A stretch of 64,000 nucleotides of DNA from Paraburkholderia tuberum STM678 (lineage in GTDB: Bacteria > Pseudomonadota > Gammaproteobacteria > Burkholderiales > Burkholderiaceae): contig NZ_CADFGP010000005.1 in assembly GCF_902833905.1 (NCBI RefSeq), positions 177,296 to 241,295 of the forward strand, in the 5' to 3' direction. The translations under genes and the position numbers were made by a program. How positions within the stretch are numbered: the stretch's first letter is position 1; each line of letters begins with the position of its first letter. Below the pieces are notes generated by a model. That model did not search any database. It saw nothing but the letters and a program-made list of their open reading frames with translations, and had not been told where the DNA came from. Shown in pieces: positions 12,176-22,650 of the stretch.

Positions 12176-13408
12176 GTGTCCAAAGCCGTGCCGAAAGCTG
12201 CCCCGAACGCTGAGTTCGCCACCGTCCAGCCCGTCGAATCGCTCGTCGTGCCGGAACTGCTCGATGGCCGCGACGGCACCAATCGCGGCGCGGCGGAAAA
12301 CTCGCAGCTATCGGCGCGCAACGACCTCGACGCCGTGCGCGCCTGGCTGTCCAATTACGCGGACACCAAGACCACCTTCGACAACTACCGCAAGGAAGCG
12401 GAGCGGCTGCTGCTGTGGGCCGTCGTGCAGCTCGGCAAGCCGCTGTCGTCGCTGACGCACGAGGATCTGCTGCTGTTCAAGGCGTTCATCGCCGATCCGC
12501 AGCCGGCCGCGCGCTGGGTGTCGGCGAACGGCGGCAAGTACGCGCGCGGCGACGCACGCTGGCGGCCGTTCAACGGGCCGCTGTCGCCGGCCAGCCAGCG
12601 CCAGGCGCTGATCATCCTGAACGCGATGTTCACCTGGCTCGTCAATGCCGGCTATCTGCGCGGCAATCCGATGGCGCTCCTGCGACAACGCGCGAAGCGC
12701 TCGGCGCCGCGCGTGACGCGCTATCTGTCGACCTCGCTGTGGGACGAAGTGAAGCTGTTCGTCGAGCAGCTGCCGCAAGATACCGATGCGCAACGCGCGT
12801 ACTACGCGCGTTGCCGCTGGCTGACCACGCTGTTCTATTTGCAGGGCATGCGCATTTCCGAGGTGGCCGGCGGGCAGATGGGCCAGTTCTTCAGAAGGCT
12901 CGGCGCCGATGGTCAGGACCAGTGGTGGCTCGAGACGCTCGGCAAGGGCGACAAGGAGCGGATCGTGCCGGTGTCGGCCGAACTGGTTCAGGAGCTGCGC
13001 AGCTATCGCACGCTCAATGGCCTCGCCGCCCTGCCGACCCGCGCCGAGGAAACGCCGCTCGTGCTGCCGTTCAAGGGCCGCAACCGCTGCCTGTCGCGCT
13101 CGGCGATTCACGACGCGATCAAGGGCATCTTCGCGGGCGCGGCCATGTGGCTGCGTGCGCGCGGTCCCGAATTCGCCGATCGCGCCGACGAGCTCGAGCG
13201 CGCGTCGGCGCACTGGCTGCGGCATACGGCCGGTTCGCATCAGGCGGACGGCGGCGTCGATCTGCGCACGATCCGCGACAACCTCGGCCACGTTTCGCTG
13301 AATACGACCAGTCTTTACCTCCACACCGAGGACGACGCGCGGCATACCGAGACCGTTAATCGACACCGGATGAACTGGGACGACGCGAAGTCTGAAGACG
13401 GCAATTAA
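12176..13408 (+). CDS. Tyrosine-type site-specific recombinase (integrase)
   Basis: About 410 residues. The N-terminal SAM-like/core-binding domain (about 45-160, with TFDNYRKEAERLLLWAV) precedes a catalytic domain with Arg in LQGMRISEVAG, Lys in LGKGDKERIVPV, HWLRHTAGSHQ (His-x-x-Arg), and LGHVSLNTTSLYLH with the His and the nucleophilic Tyr. All catalytic residues are present. GTG 12176 is preferred, since GAGGAG lies about 11 bases upstream; a GTG at 12164 abuts that site. No excisionase, cargo or att repeats were seen around it, so it may be a resident recombinase and not part of a current mobile element. Confidence 0.88.
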   Translation: MSKAVPKAAPNAEFATVQPVESLVVPELLDGRDGTNRGAAENSQLSARNDLDAVRAWLSNYADTKTTFDNYRKEAERLLLWAVVQLGKPLSSLTHEDLLLFKAFIADPQPAARWVSANGGKYARGDARWRPFNGPLSPASQRQALIILNAMFTWLVNAGYLRGNPMALLRQRAKRSAPRVTRYLSTSLWDEVKLFVEQLPQDTDAQRAYYARCRWLTTLFYLQGMRISEVAGGQMGQFFRRLGADGQDQWWLETLGKGDKERIVPVSAELVQELRSYRTLNGLAALPTRAEETPLVLPFKGRNRCLSRSAIHDAIKGIFAGAAMWLRARGPEFADRADELERASAHWLRHTAGSHQADGGVDLRTIRDNLGHVSLNTTSLYLHTEDDARHTETVNRHRMNWDDAKSEDGN

Positions 13409-13634
13409 GCGCGGATCGGGCGGGTGAAACGCGCCGGAATTTTTGCGTTATTCCTTTCTATTTCCCGGTTGGATCAATTCATCAGGCGATGCGCGCCGGG
13501 CATGCGTTTGCGCCTGCGCGTTTACCCGCTTGTTTCCCCGCTCGTTTCCCTGGTCGTCGATTCATATCTCAAGAATGCAAAACGCCGACCGTTAAACGGG
13601 CGTCGCTCGACAAATAACCAATACAAACCGGGGA

Positions 13635-14231
13635 ATGAACTTGAAAACCATCACCAACGCGCTGTTGGCGTCGGCTGCGTGCGCTACCTTTCTCGCGGGC
13701 TGCGTGACCAGTGGGCAAGGCCGGCTCGTCAGCGCCCCGAACCGGGTCAACGAAGTGAGCGTGACCGCGTATCAGCCGTTGCCGACCGATGTGTACGTCG
13801 CCAATGTGGTCGATCGCGATGTGGTGCTCGTCGGCGGCGATACGTATATCTGGGTCGTCGGCCGGGACGGCGTCCGGCATCGCCAGTTCTATGCTCATGG
13901 CGATCATCGCGCCGAGGTTTTCCATCGCCGTGAGGAACTGCATCGCGTGATGGCGAGCCATGGCGGTCATCTGCCGGAGCATCCGGGCGGCGGCGAGCAT
14001 CCGGGCGGCGCGCATCCGCCGCTCGGGCACCCGGGCGGCCCCGCGCCGGCGATGGCCGCGCACGGACAGCCGCCGCGAGCCGACAGGCACGCCGCCGGAC
14101 CGGTCAGGTCTGCACCCGCGACGGCCGCGCACGGACAATCGCGCCGCGCCGACATGCACGTCGCCGGGCCGGTCAGGCCCGCGCCCGCACCATCGGCAAA
14201 GCGGGTGTCGAAGGATCCGAAGAAGTCGTAA
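13635..14231 (+). CDS. Lipoprotein with His/Pro/Ala-rich repeat tail
   Basis: 198 residues. The signal peptide with lipobox (LLASAACATFLAGC, Cys23) predicts a lipoprotein. Residues 40-95 form a compact domain (VTAYQPLPTDVYVANVVDRD, then YIWVVGRDGVRHRQFYAHG). From about 105 on, the protein is low complexity, rich in His, Gly, Pro and Ala. It contains a tandem 23-residue repeat. I do not recognise the folded part. A GGGG sequence precedes the ATG. Likely surface or periplasmic; the histidine content could bind metal, which is speculation. Confidence 0.75.
   Translation: MNLKTITNALLASAACATFLAGCVTSGQGRLVSAPNRVNEVSVTAYQPLPTDVYVANVVDRDVVLVGGDTYIWVVGRDGVRHRQFYAHGDHRAEVFHRREELHRVMASHGGHLPEHPGGGEHPGGAHPPLGHPGGPAPAMAAHGQPPRADRHAAGPVRSAPATAAHGQSRRADMHVAGPVRPAPAPSAKRVSKDPKKS
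14049..14186 (+). repeat. 69-bp tandem repeat, two copies, in the lipoprotein gene
   Basis: Two imperfect 69-bp units (14049-14117 and 14118-14186) encode a 23-residue repeat with the common pattern A-A-H-G-Q ... R-A-D ... A-G-P-V-R. The period is a multiple of three, so copy number could change without breaking the frame. Confidence 0.75.
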
Positions 14232-14566
14232 CGTCGCTGATAGGCGCGCTGCCAAAGCGCCTTCCTGCATCGCCCGCTTCCCCCCAACTCCCCGCCAATC
14301 CCACCCCATTGCCCGCTAGAATTGCCGGCTTTGCCCGCGTCGGGCGCGCCGCAAGGCAAAATACGGGTTTTGCGCGCGCCGCACGCGCGGCCGACCCGGT
14401 CGCGCAGCGTCCCCAAGCCGTTTTCGGGCCCGGCGGTTGCATCGTCGCCCCGGGCCGCGCGCCGACCCGCAACATCACAGCCCCGCCCGGCCCGTCAGCT
14501 TCGCTGCCCGGCGCACGCGGCGCGGCGAGGACCGCTGGTCCCCAACAGAGCAGATCAGGAGCCTTT
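14232..14566. other. Intergenic leader before the DUF2760-Hsp70 operon
   Basis: 335 bp without a supported gene. It contains runs of C and C/G-rich palindromic text (14340-14410). A TAGAAT at 14317-14322 could serve as a -10 element, but no clear -35 is visible. A frame open from 14309 into the next gene has arginine/alanine-rich content and is not believed to be translated. A CAGGAG site at 14556-14561 serves the next gene. Confidence 0.5.
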
Positions 14567-15162
14567 ATGAGCGATTCGAATCCATCCTTCCTCGGCCGCA
14601 TTTCGCTGGCCGTCGGGACGTTTTTCAGCATTCTCGGCAATGGCGACTTCGCCGCCGACGTCCTGCGCCTGCGCAACGGCGAAAAGATCGGCGCGGCCCC
14701 GGCAGCCGCCCCCGCCGCCACGCCAACCCCGGCCCCCACCGCCGCCCCGCAACCGAAGCCGCAACCCGCGCCGGTGCTGAAGGAGGCCTCCCCCGACGCC
14801 GCGCTGCAACTGCTCGGCCTGCTGCAACGCGACGCGCGCTTCATCGATTTCGTCGAGGAAGACATCAAGGCCTATAGCGACGCCGACATCGGCGCGGCCG
14901 CGCGCCTCGTGCACGAAGGCTGCCGCGCGACGCTGCGCGAGCACTTCACGATCCGCCCGGTGCGCGACGAAGCCGAAGGCAGCCGCGTGACGCTGCCCGC
15001 AGGCTTCGACGCGAGCTCGGTCCGGTTGACCGGCAACGTGGTCGGCAGTGCGCCGTTCAACGGCAGCATCAGCCATCGCGGCTGGCGCGTCGAGGATGTG
15101 CGTCTGCCAAAGCTGGCGGACGGTCATAACGCAAAAGTCATCGCACCGGCGGAGGTGGAGCT

Positions 15163-15166
<4 letters not shown>
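14567..15166 (+). CDS. DUF2760 domain protein
   Basis: 199 residues. An N-terminal hydrophobic stretch (8-24, FLGRISLAVGTFFSILGNGD) is followed by an Ala/Pro-rich linker (about 43-68). The DUF2760 domain (about 70-199) contains LLGLLQRDARFIDFVEEDI and DADIGAAARLVHEGCRATL. Function of the family is unknown; it is typically encoded next to two divergent Hsp70-like genes, as here. The stop overlaps the next gene by four bases (ATGA), so the two are coupled. ATG 14567 has a CAGGAG site 5 bases upstream. The soluble part may act as a co-factor of the Hsp70s, which is inference. Confidence 0.85.
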
Positions 15167-17010
<1,844 letters not shown>

Positions 17011-17015
17011 TTGAC

Positions 17016-19883
17016 ATGAAGCGGTACAGCGTCGGCATCGATCTGGGCACCAGCAACACGGTGCTCGCGTACGCGCAAGCCGGATCGCAGCAGATTCGTG
17101 TGTTCGAGATCGAGCAACTCGTGAGCCCCGGCGAAGTCGCCGCGCGGCCGCTGTTGCCGTCGGTGCGCTATCAGGCGGCCGACGGCGAACTGAGCGCGGC
17201 CGATCTGCAACTGCCGTGGTCCGCCGCGAGCGCGGCGGCGAGTCGAGGCGGGGACGCCGCGCAGCCGGTCGTGGTCGGCCGGCTCGCGCGGCTGCTCGGC
17301 GCGCAGGTGCCGGGGCGGCTCGTCGCGAGCGCGAAAAGCTGGCTGTCGCACGCGTCGGTCGATCGCGTCGCGCCGATCCTGCCGTGGGGCGCGCCCGACG
17401 ACGTCCGCAAGATTTCGCCGCTCGAGGCGAGCGCGAGCTACCTCGCGCACATGCGCGCCGCATGGAACCAGCACTTTCCGAAGGCGCCGCTCGAACAGCA
17501 GGACGTCGTGCTGACGGTGCCCGCATCGTTCGACGAAGGCGCGCGCGCGTTGACCGTCGAAGCGGCGCGGCTCGCGGGGCTGCCGTCGCTGCGGCTGCTC
17601 GAAGAGCCGCAGGCCGCGTTCTACGACTGGCTGTTCCGGCATCGCGACACGCTTGCCGACGAGTTGGCGGACACCCGGCTCGTGCTGATCTGCGACGTCG
17701 GCGGCGGCACCACCGATCTGACGCTGATCGAAGTCGGCCCGTCCGACGACGGCGAGCCGCGCCTGACGCGCGTCGGTGTCGGCAATCATCTGATGCTCGG
17801 CGGCGACAACATGGACCTCGCGCTCGCGCATCTGGTCGAGGCGCGGCTGTTGGGTGGTGCCGGCGGCGGTGCGCAGGCGCCGCAACGGCTATCGGCAGCG
17901 AGCCTGTCGCAGCTGGTCGAGCGATGCCGCGTCGCGAAGGAGCAATTGCTCGGCGCGCAGGCGCCCGAGTCGGCGCCGGTCACCTTGCTCGGCGCGGGCT
18001 CGAAGCTGATCGGCGGCGCGCGCACGACGCAGGTCACGCGCGACGAGGTCGAGAAGATCATCGTCGATGGTTTCATGCCGCGGGTGGCCGCCGATGAGCG
18101 TCCGGGCCGGCCGCGCGGCGCGATCGTCGAATTCGGCCTGCCGTACGCGACCGATGCGGCGCTCACGCGGCATATCGCGGCATTTCTCGAACGTTTCGCC
18201 GCGCAGTCGCGCAAGGCCCTGGGGGCGGATTCCAGCACGCCGGACGCATCCGGCACAGCCGCCCTGCCCGTTCCCGACACGCTGCTGCTCAACGGCGGCG
18301 TGTTCCGCGCCGACGCGCTGTCGCGGCGTCTGGCCGACACGCTCGGCGGGTGGCGCGGCGCGCCGCTCAACGTGCTACACAACGACAACCCCGACGTCGC
18401 GGTCGCGCGCGGCGCGGTCGCCTATACGCTCGCGCGCGCGGGCTTCGCGCCGAAAATCGGCGGCGGTTCGCCGCGCAGCTATTTTCTGGTGCTCGACGAA
18501 ACGCCGGCCGGCAAAGACGACGCCGAGCCGGACGCGGCGCCGGCGCAACGCGGCATCTGCCTGCTGCCGCGCGGCACCGAAGAAGGTCACGAGATTCTGA
18601 TCGCGGAGCGCACGTTCGCGCTGCGGCTCGGGCATCCGGTGCGCTTTCACCTGGTGTCGTCGAGCGCGGACACCGCGTATCAGCCCGGCGAACTGGTCGA
18701 CCTCGCGGGCGGCGACTTCGTGCGTCTGCCGCCGATCGCGACGATCGTCCAGCCACGCGACGGCCATCGCGCTCGCGAAACCGCCGTGCGCATCGCGACG
18801 TCGCTGACCGAGGTCGGCACGCTCGACGTCCATTGCATCGAGCTCGACGAGCCGTCGCAACGCTGGCTGCTCGAATTCCAGCTGCGCCACGCCGACGCGC
18901 AAGTGGAGCTATCCGCCGAGGGCGCACCGCAACGCCACCCGGCGCTCGATCGCGCGATCGAACTGATCGACCGTTGCTTCGGCGCCCGCGCGCAAAACGT
19001 CGACCCGAAGGAGATCAAACGACTGCGCGCGCAGCTTGAACATCTGCTCGGCCCGCGCGACAGCTGGAACAGCGCGTTGCTGCGCGAACTGTTCGGCGCG
19101 CTGTGGGAGCGCGCGCGCCGCCGCCGCCGCTCGGCCGATCACGAACGGCTGTGGCTGAATCTGGCCGGCTATTGCGTACGGCCCGGCTTCGGTTATCCGC
19201 TCGACGAATGGCGCGTCGAGCAACTGTGGACGCTGTTCGACGATGGCATCCAGTACGTGACCGACAGCCAGGTATGGTCGGAATGGTGGACGCTGTGGCG
19301 CCGCGCGGCCGGCGGCCTCGGCGAAGATGCGCAGCTGCGCGTGCTCGACGCGATGGACTATCTGCAGAAGGCCGCGCAATCGCGTCACAAGCTGCCGTTC
19401 GATGTCGCGAAGACCGGCTTCGCCGATATGGTGCGCCTGTCCGCATCGCTCGAACGGATTCCGGCCGAACGCAAGATCGAACTCGGCGAGGCGGTGCTCG
19501 CGCGCCTGAAAAAACCCGCGGAAAACCATCAAAGCTGGTGGGCGGTCGGACGGATCGGCGCGCGCCAGCCGTTTTACGGCAGCGCGCATAGCGTCGTGCC
19601 GCCCGAGGTCGCCGCGCAATGGCTCGATGCGATCCTCGCGCTCGACTGGAAGAAGGTCGACCCCGCCGCGTTCGCGGCCGTCCAGATCGCCCGCATGACC
19701 GGCGACCGCTCACGCGATCTGCCCGACGCGCTGCGCGCGAGCGTCGTGCGACGCCTCGAAGCGGCGAGCGCGCCGCGCGCCTGGGTCACGATGGTCAGCG
19801 AAGTCGTCGCGCTCGATAACGCCGACGAAGGTCGCGTGTTCGGCGAATCGCTGCCGGTCGGGTTGAAGCTGATCGGCGGCTAA
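17016..19883 (+). CDS. Hsp70-family protein with C-terminal DUF3731 region, long form
   Basis: 955 residues. Residues 1-620 repeat the architecture of the upstream Hsp70: VGIDLGTSNTVLAYA, CDVGGGTTDLTLIEV, GGDNMDLALAHLVEARL, TLLLNGGVFRADALS, then a short beta domain ending near 650. Residues about 665-955 form a Trp/Leu-rich helical extension (RELFGALWERARRRRRSADH, LWTLFDDGIQYVTDSQVW) of the DUF3731 type. The two Hsp70s look like diverged duplicates, suggesting that they work together, possibly as a heteromer. Last gene of the operon, 5 bp after its partner. Confidence 0.9.
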   Translation: MKRYSVGIDLGTSNTVLAYAQAGSQQIRVFEIEQLVSPGEVAARPLLPSVRYQAADGELSAADLQLPWSAASAAASRGGDAAQPVVVGRLARLLGAQVPGRLVASAKSWLSHASVDRVAPILPWGAPDDVRKISPLEASASYLAHMRAAWNQHFPKAPLEQQDVVLTVPASFDEGARALTVEAARLAGLPSLRLLEEPQAAFYDWLFRHRDTLADELADTRLVLICDVGGGTTDLTLIEVGPSDDGEPRLTRVGVGNHLMLGGDNMDLALAHLVEARLLGGAGGGAQAPQRLSAASLSQLVERCRVAKEQLLGAQAPESAPVTLLGAGSKLIGGARTTQVTRDEVEKIIVDGFMPRVAADERPGRPRGAIVEFGLPYATDAALTRHIAAFLERFAAQSRKALGADSSTPDASGTAALPVPDTLLLNGGVFRADALSRRLADTLGGWRGAPLNVLHNDNPDVAVARGAVAYTLARAGFAPKIGGGSPRSYFLVLDETPAGKDDAEPDAAPAQRGICLLPRGTEEGHEILIAERTFALRLGHPVRFHLVSSSADTAYQPGELVDLAGGDFVRLPPIATIVQPRDGHRARETAVRIATSLTEVGTLDVHCIELDEPSQRWLLEFQLRHADAQVELSAEGAPQRHPALDRAIELIDRCFGARAQNVDPKEIKRLRAQLEHLLGPRDSWNSALLRELFGALWERARRRRRSADHERLWLNLAGYCVRPGFGYPLDEWRVEQLWTLFDDGIQYVTDSQVWSEWWTLWRRAAGGLGEDAQLRVLDAMDYLQKAAQSRHKLPFDVAKTGFADMVRLSASLERIPAERKIELGEAVLARLKKPAENHQSWWAVGRIGARQPFYGSAHSVVPPEVAAQWLDAILALDWKKVDPAAFAAVQIARMTGDRSRDLPDALRASVVRRLEAASAPRAWVTMVSEVVALDNADEGRVFGESLPVGLKLIGG

Positions 19884-19992
19884 AGCGTGTTGCGCGGCGC
19901 GAAGCTCAGCACCGCTCGTGCGGCGTCCAGATGCACCGCAACGCGCACCCAGGCGGATACCTGTGTGCGCGCATTGCTTCAGCACGCGCCGC

Positions 19993-22116
19993 TCAATTCG
20001 GCACGTTCACGGCGCCATTCGTTGCGGAAATCGCATTGACACCCGGGCTCGCCGCGATCGCCGGCAGGTTGGCCGTGGTCAGCGCCGGTGCGGCTCCGGG
20101 CACGCCGCCGCGCGGTATCGTGTGGATCACCTGCGACGGCGGCAACGGCGTGCCGTTCTTCAGATGAGCCCACATCAGGTTGAGCGCCTGAAGATTGTAG
20201 TAATGCAACGGCACGAAACGCGTATCGAAACCGGCGACGCCGAGGAACGCATCAAAGTGCTGACCGTTCGTGACTTCGTACAGCGCCAGCTTGCTCGCGC
20301 TGCCCTCGACCACCTGGTTCAATCCGAGATACGGCCGCGACGCGTGATTGATCGGCACCAGCGCATCCGCGCGTCCTTGCACGATGATGGTCGGCTTGCC
20401 ATGCAGATTCGCGTTCACGCGAATTGCATCGACGCTGGCATTCAACGAACCGCTTGTCCACCGCGCGCGCAGGCATGCGGCGCCCGCGTAGCTCGCATCG
20501 GCGGTCGCGAGCCGATGATCGAACGCGCCGGAGCCGCCCGCGTTGTAGACGAGGTTGATGCCATTGGTCGGCGGCACGCCGTTGCCGTTGCCGAACACCG
20601 TCAGCATCGGCGACACCGCCGGCGTCACGCCGGCTGCGCCAGTCGCGCTGGTGGTGCCGAAGCTGAAGTCGCACAGGTTGTCGGCGACACTTGCGCGCGC
20701 ATACGCATTCGCATAGGTCACGGCAACGGCCGGCACCGCCTGCGAGTCCCACATCGGCGCTTGCAGCAGGTCCGAGTCGGTCTGATAGCCGTTCTGATGC
20801 AGCAGCGCGAGCGCGTTGGTGGCCTGCGTCACCGTATCCGTTCCCGCGATCACGCCGGCCGCCGCGAGCGACGCGCAACGCGCGGTGCGCAGCGCGGTGG
20901 TGGTCGCGCTCGGCAGCGCGCTCAGATACGGCGCGCCGGTCGCGGCGGGCGCGAGCGCGGCGCACGGCTGCAGCAGGTTCGCGAGCGTCATGTAATCGGC
21001 GAGCGGTTTGCCGAACGCGCCGACCGGCACGCCGCCCTGCGCGACCGATACCTGCGGCGCAAGCCGCAGATTGATCTGCGGCTCGCCGACCACCACTGCC
21101 GTGATGAGGCCCGACGTGTCCTGCTCGGCCGCCGCGAGCGACGCGCCGCCGCCGTTGCTGACCGACGCGGCGATCGTCGTGATGCTGCCGCTCGCATAGC
21201 GCACCGTGCGCGTCGAGCCATTCAACGCGCCGTACGAATCGTTGAGCGCCCAATACGCAAACTGGATCGCCTCCAACGTGTTCTTGCCCCAGTCCTGCTC
21301 GGGGTTCTGTTGCGAGTGCGCATGCTTGAACGCATAGCGGTTCGGGAATTGCGCGTTGAACGCCGCCAGCGTGCTGCTGCCGAGCTTCGCGGTGAAGAGG
21401 CTCGCCGTGCCCGCGGCGGTCGCATCCTGCAACGTGCCGTCGATCAGCGTCACGCGATTCGTCGACAGCTCGTGCGCGCCGTTGCCGCCGCCCTTGTCGG
21501 TGTAGGCCACCGCGCAGCCGCGCTTCAGGCCCCACTCGCCGGCCGCCGAAATCGCGCCGTACACGCCGCGCGAACCGGACGACGTCGCGGTGACGATGCA
21601 CGGTTGGTCCGGATTGAAGCTCGTGGGAATCTGCACGAGCAGGCTAACGTTCTGCGCGCCGCTGCCGTCATCGGCATAGGCGAGGTATTCCTTGCCCGCG
21701 ATCTTGCCTTCGCCGAGCGTGTCGTTGCCGTTCAGGTCGACGTTGGGGCCCCAGAAGCGTCCATAGCCGCCGTTCGCCGTCATGTCGACGAGCGCCCGAT
21801 AGTTCGACCAGATCGCGAGACGCCGCAATTCGGCGGCCGTAGGTTGCGCCGCATTCGCGATGGCCGGCGCCGTCGCCGATGCGAGGCCGGTCTTGCCGAG
21901 GCCCGCGGTCAGCAGATCGTCGCTGTTGCCGTCATAAGATTTCGTCGTCACCGCGCTTTTGATGAAGCCAGGCAGCACGTTGCTCGGCGGCGGTTGCAGC
22001 CCCTCGTTGCCGCTGCCACAGCCCGCCAGCACGATTGCGGACGCCATCACGGTCGCCGCGGTACCGAGCCTCCAAGGGTTGCGCATGGCCGCCGGGATTT
22101 TTTTCGGTGTTGTCAT
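19993..22116 (-). CDS. D-(-)-3-hydroxybutyrate oligomer hydrolase family protein
   Basis: 707 residues. The lipobox-type signal ATVMASAIVLAGC places it as a lipoprotein or exported protein. The body matches the hydroxybutyrate-oligomer hydrolase family: FWGPNVDLNGNDTLGEGKI, TATSSGSRGVYGAISAAGEW, and the likely nucleophile region ITTIAASVSNGGGASLAAAE. Later blocks are KPTIIVQGRADALVPINHAS (acid) and VTNGQHFDAFL (His). It would cleave short 3-hydroxybutyrate oligomers from PHB breakdown. ATG 22116 is preferred to 22134 because a GGAG lies 9 bases before it. Monocistronic, convergent with the Hsp70 operon. Confidence 0.88.
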   Translation of the reverse strand: MTTPKKIPAAMRNPWRLGTAATVMASAIVLAGCGSGNEGLQPPPSNVLPGFIKSAVTTKSYDGNSDDLLTAGLGKTGLASATAPAIANAAQPTAAELRRLAIWSNYRALVDMTANGGYGRFWGPNVDLNGNDTLGEGKIAGKEYLAYADDGSGAQNVSLLVQIPTSFNPDQPCIVTATSSGSRGVYGAISAAGEWGLKRGCAVAYTDKGGGNGAHELSTNRVTLIDGTLQDATAAGTASLFTAKLGSSTLAAFNAQFPNRYAFKHAHSQQNPEQDWGKNTLEAIQFAYWALNDSYGALNGSTRTVRYASGSITTIAASVSNGGGASLAAAEQDTSGLITAVVVGEPQINLRLAPQVSVAQGGVPVGAFGKPLADYMTLANLLQPCAALAPAATGAPYLSALPSATTTALRTARCASLAAAGVIAGTDTVTQATNALALLHQNGYQTDSDLLQAPMWDSQAVPAVAVTYANAYARASVADNLCDFSFGTTSATGAAGVTPAVSPMLTVFGNGNGVPPTNGINLVYNAGGSGAFDHRLATADASYAGAACLRARWTSGSLNASVDAIRVNANLHGKPTIIVQGRADALVPINHASRPYLGLNQVVEGSASKLALYEVTNGQHFDAFLGVAGFDTRFVPLHYYNLQALNLMWAHLKNGTPLPPSQVIHTIPRGGVPGAAPALTTANLPAIAASPGVNAISATNGAVNVPN

Positions 22117-22317
22117 CTGTTCTGTCTCCGTCATTTATACGACGTTGTATTGGCAGCAGTACCCAACTTGTTGCCGACCCCGCTCCATCTGGTTCGCCAG
22201 AACGAGATGCTTCGGATACCGATGCATCGCTAGCGTGCATTGACCTCTCTGTGGAGTCAATACACGGTCATACCCTTACACAACGAGCATCAGGATTCGG
22301 GCGAAACAGCCGGCCGG

Positions 22318-22570
22318 CTAGTCGGAATCGGCCATGCGGGTGAACCCGTCGTCGCTCCAGTCTTCGGAGCCGACACCGTGGCGAACGAAGAAAACTCCGT
22401 GCGCTCTTCGGGCGTTGACAACCCTGAGCGCACCGTCCGCCGTAACGACCTCCGCTTCGAGCAATGAAGCAGATGCAATGCCGAATTGTTTGGAGTGCGT
22501 TCCAAAACCTCCGCCTTGAATCAGTCCCGCGACTCCCACTGTTCCACAACCGCCCGACGGCGTTTATTCG
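22318..22570 (-). pseudogene. Remnant of a FAD-linked (berberine-bridge-type) oxidase
   Basis: On the minus strand the text reads GGCGTVGVAGLIQGGGFGTH, then SKQFGIASASLLEAEVVTAD and GALRVVNA. This is the conserved FAD-binding PP-loop neighbourhood of FAD-binding-4/berberine-type oxidases. After RVVNA the expected LFWALKGG-type continuation is missing and the frame stops at 22318. Upstream the frame hits a stop. Only some 70 codons of a family normally of 450-500 remain. Confidence 0.6.
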
Positions 22571-22650
22571 CGCGCGCGCCTCGACAATCGCGCAGCGGCG
22601 TGGCTGCGGCACGTCGCTGCGGTGACAGCGCTTTCAGATGCCCGCTTCCC

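Noticed and set aside
14304..14309. Heat-shock (sigma-32) promoter before the Hsp70 operon
   Set aside because: A CCCCAT is present, but no CTTGAA-type -35 lies at a suitable distance.
19918..22233. 771-codon plus-strand open frame opposite the 3-hydroxybutyrate oligomer hydrolase
   Set aside because: His/Arg/Ala-rich shadow; the minus-strand gene shows signal peptide and family motifs.
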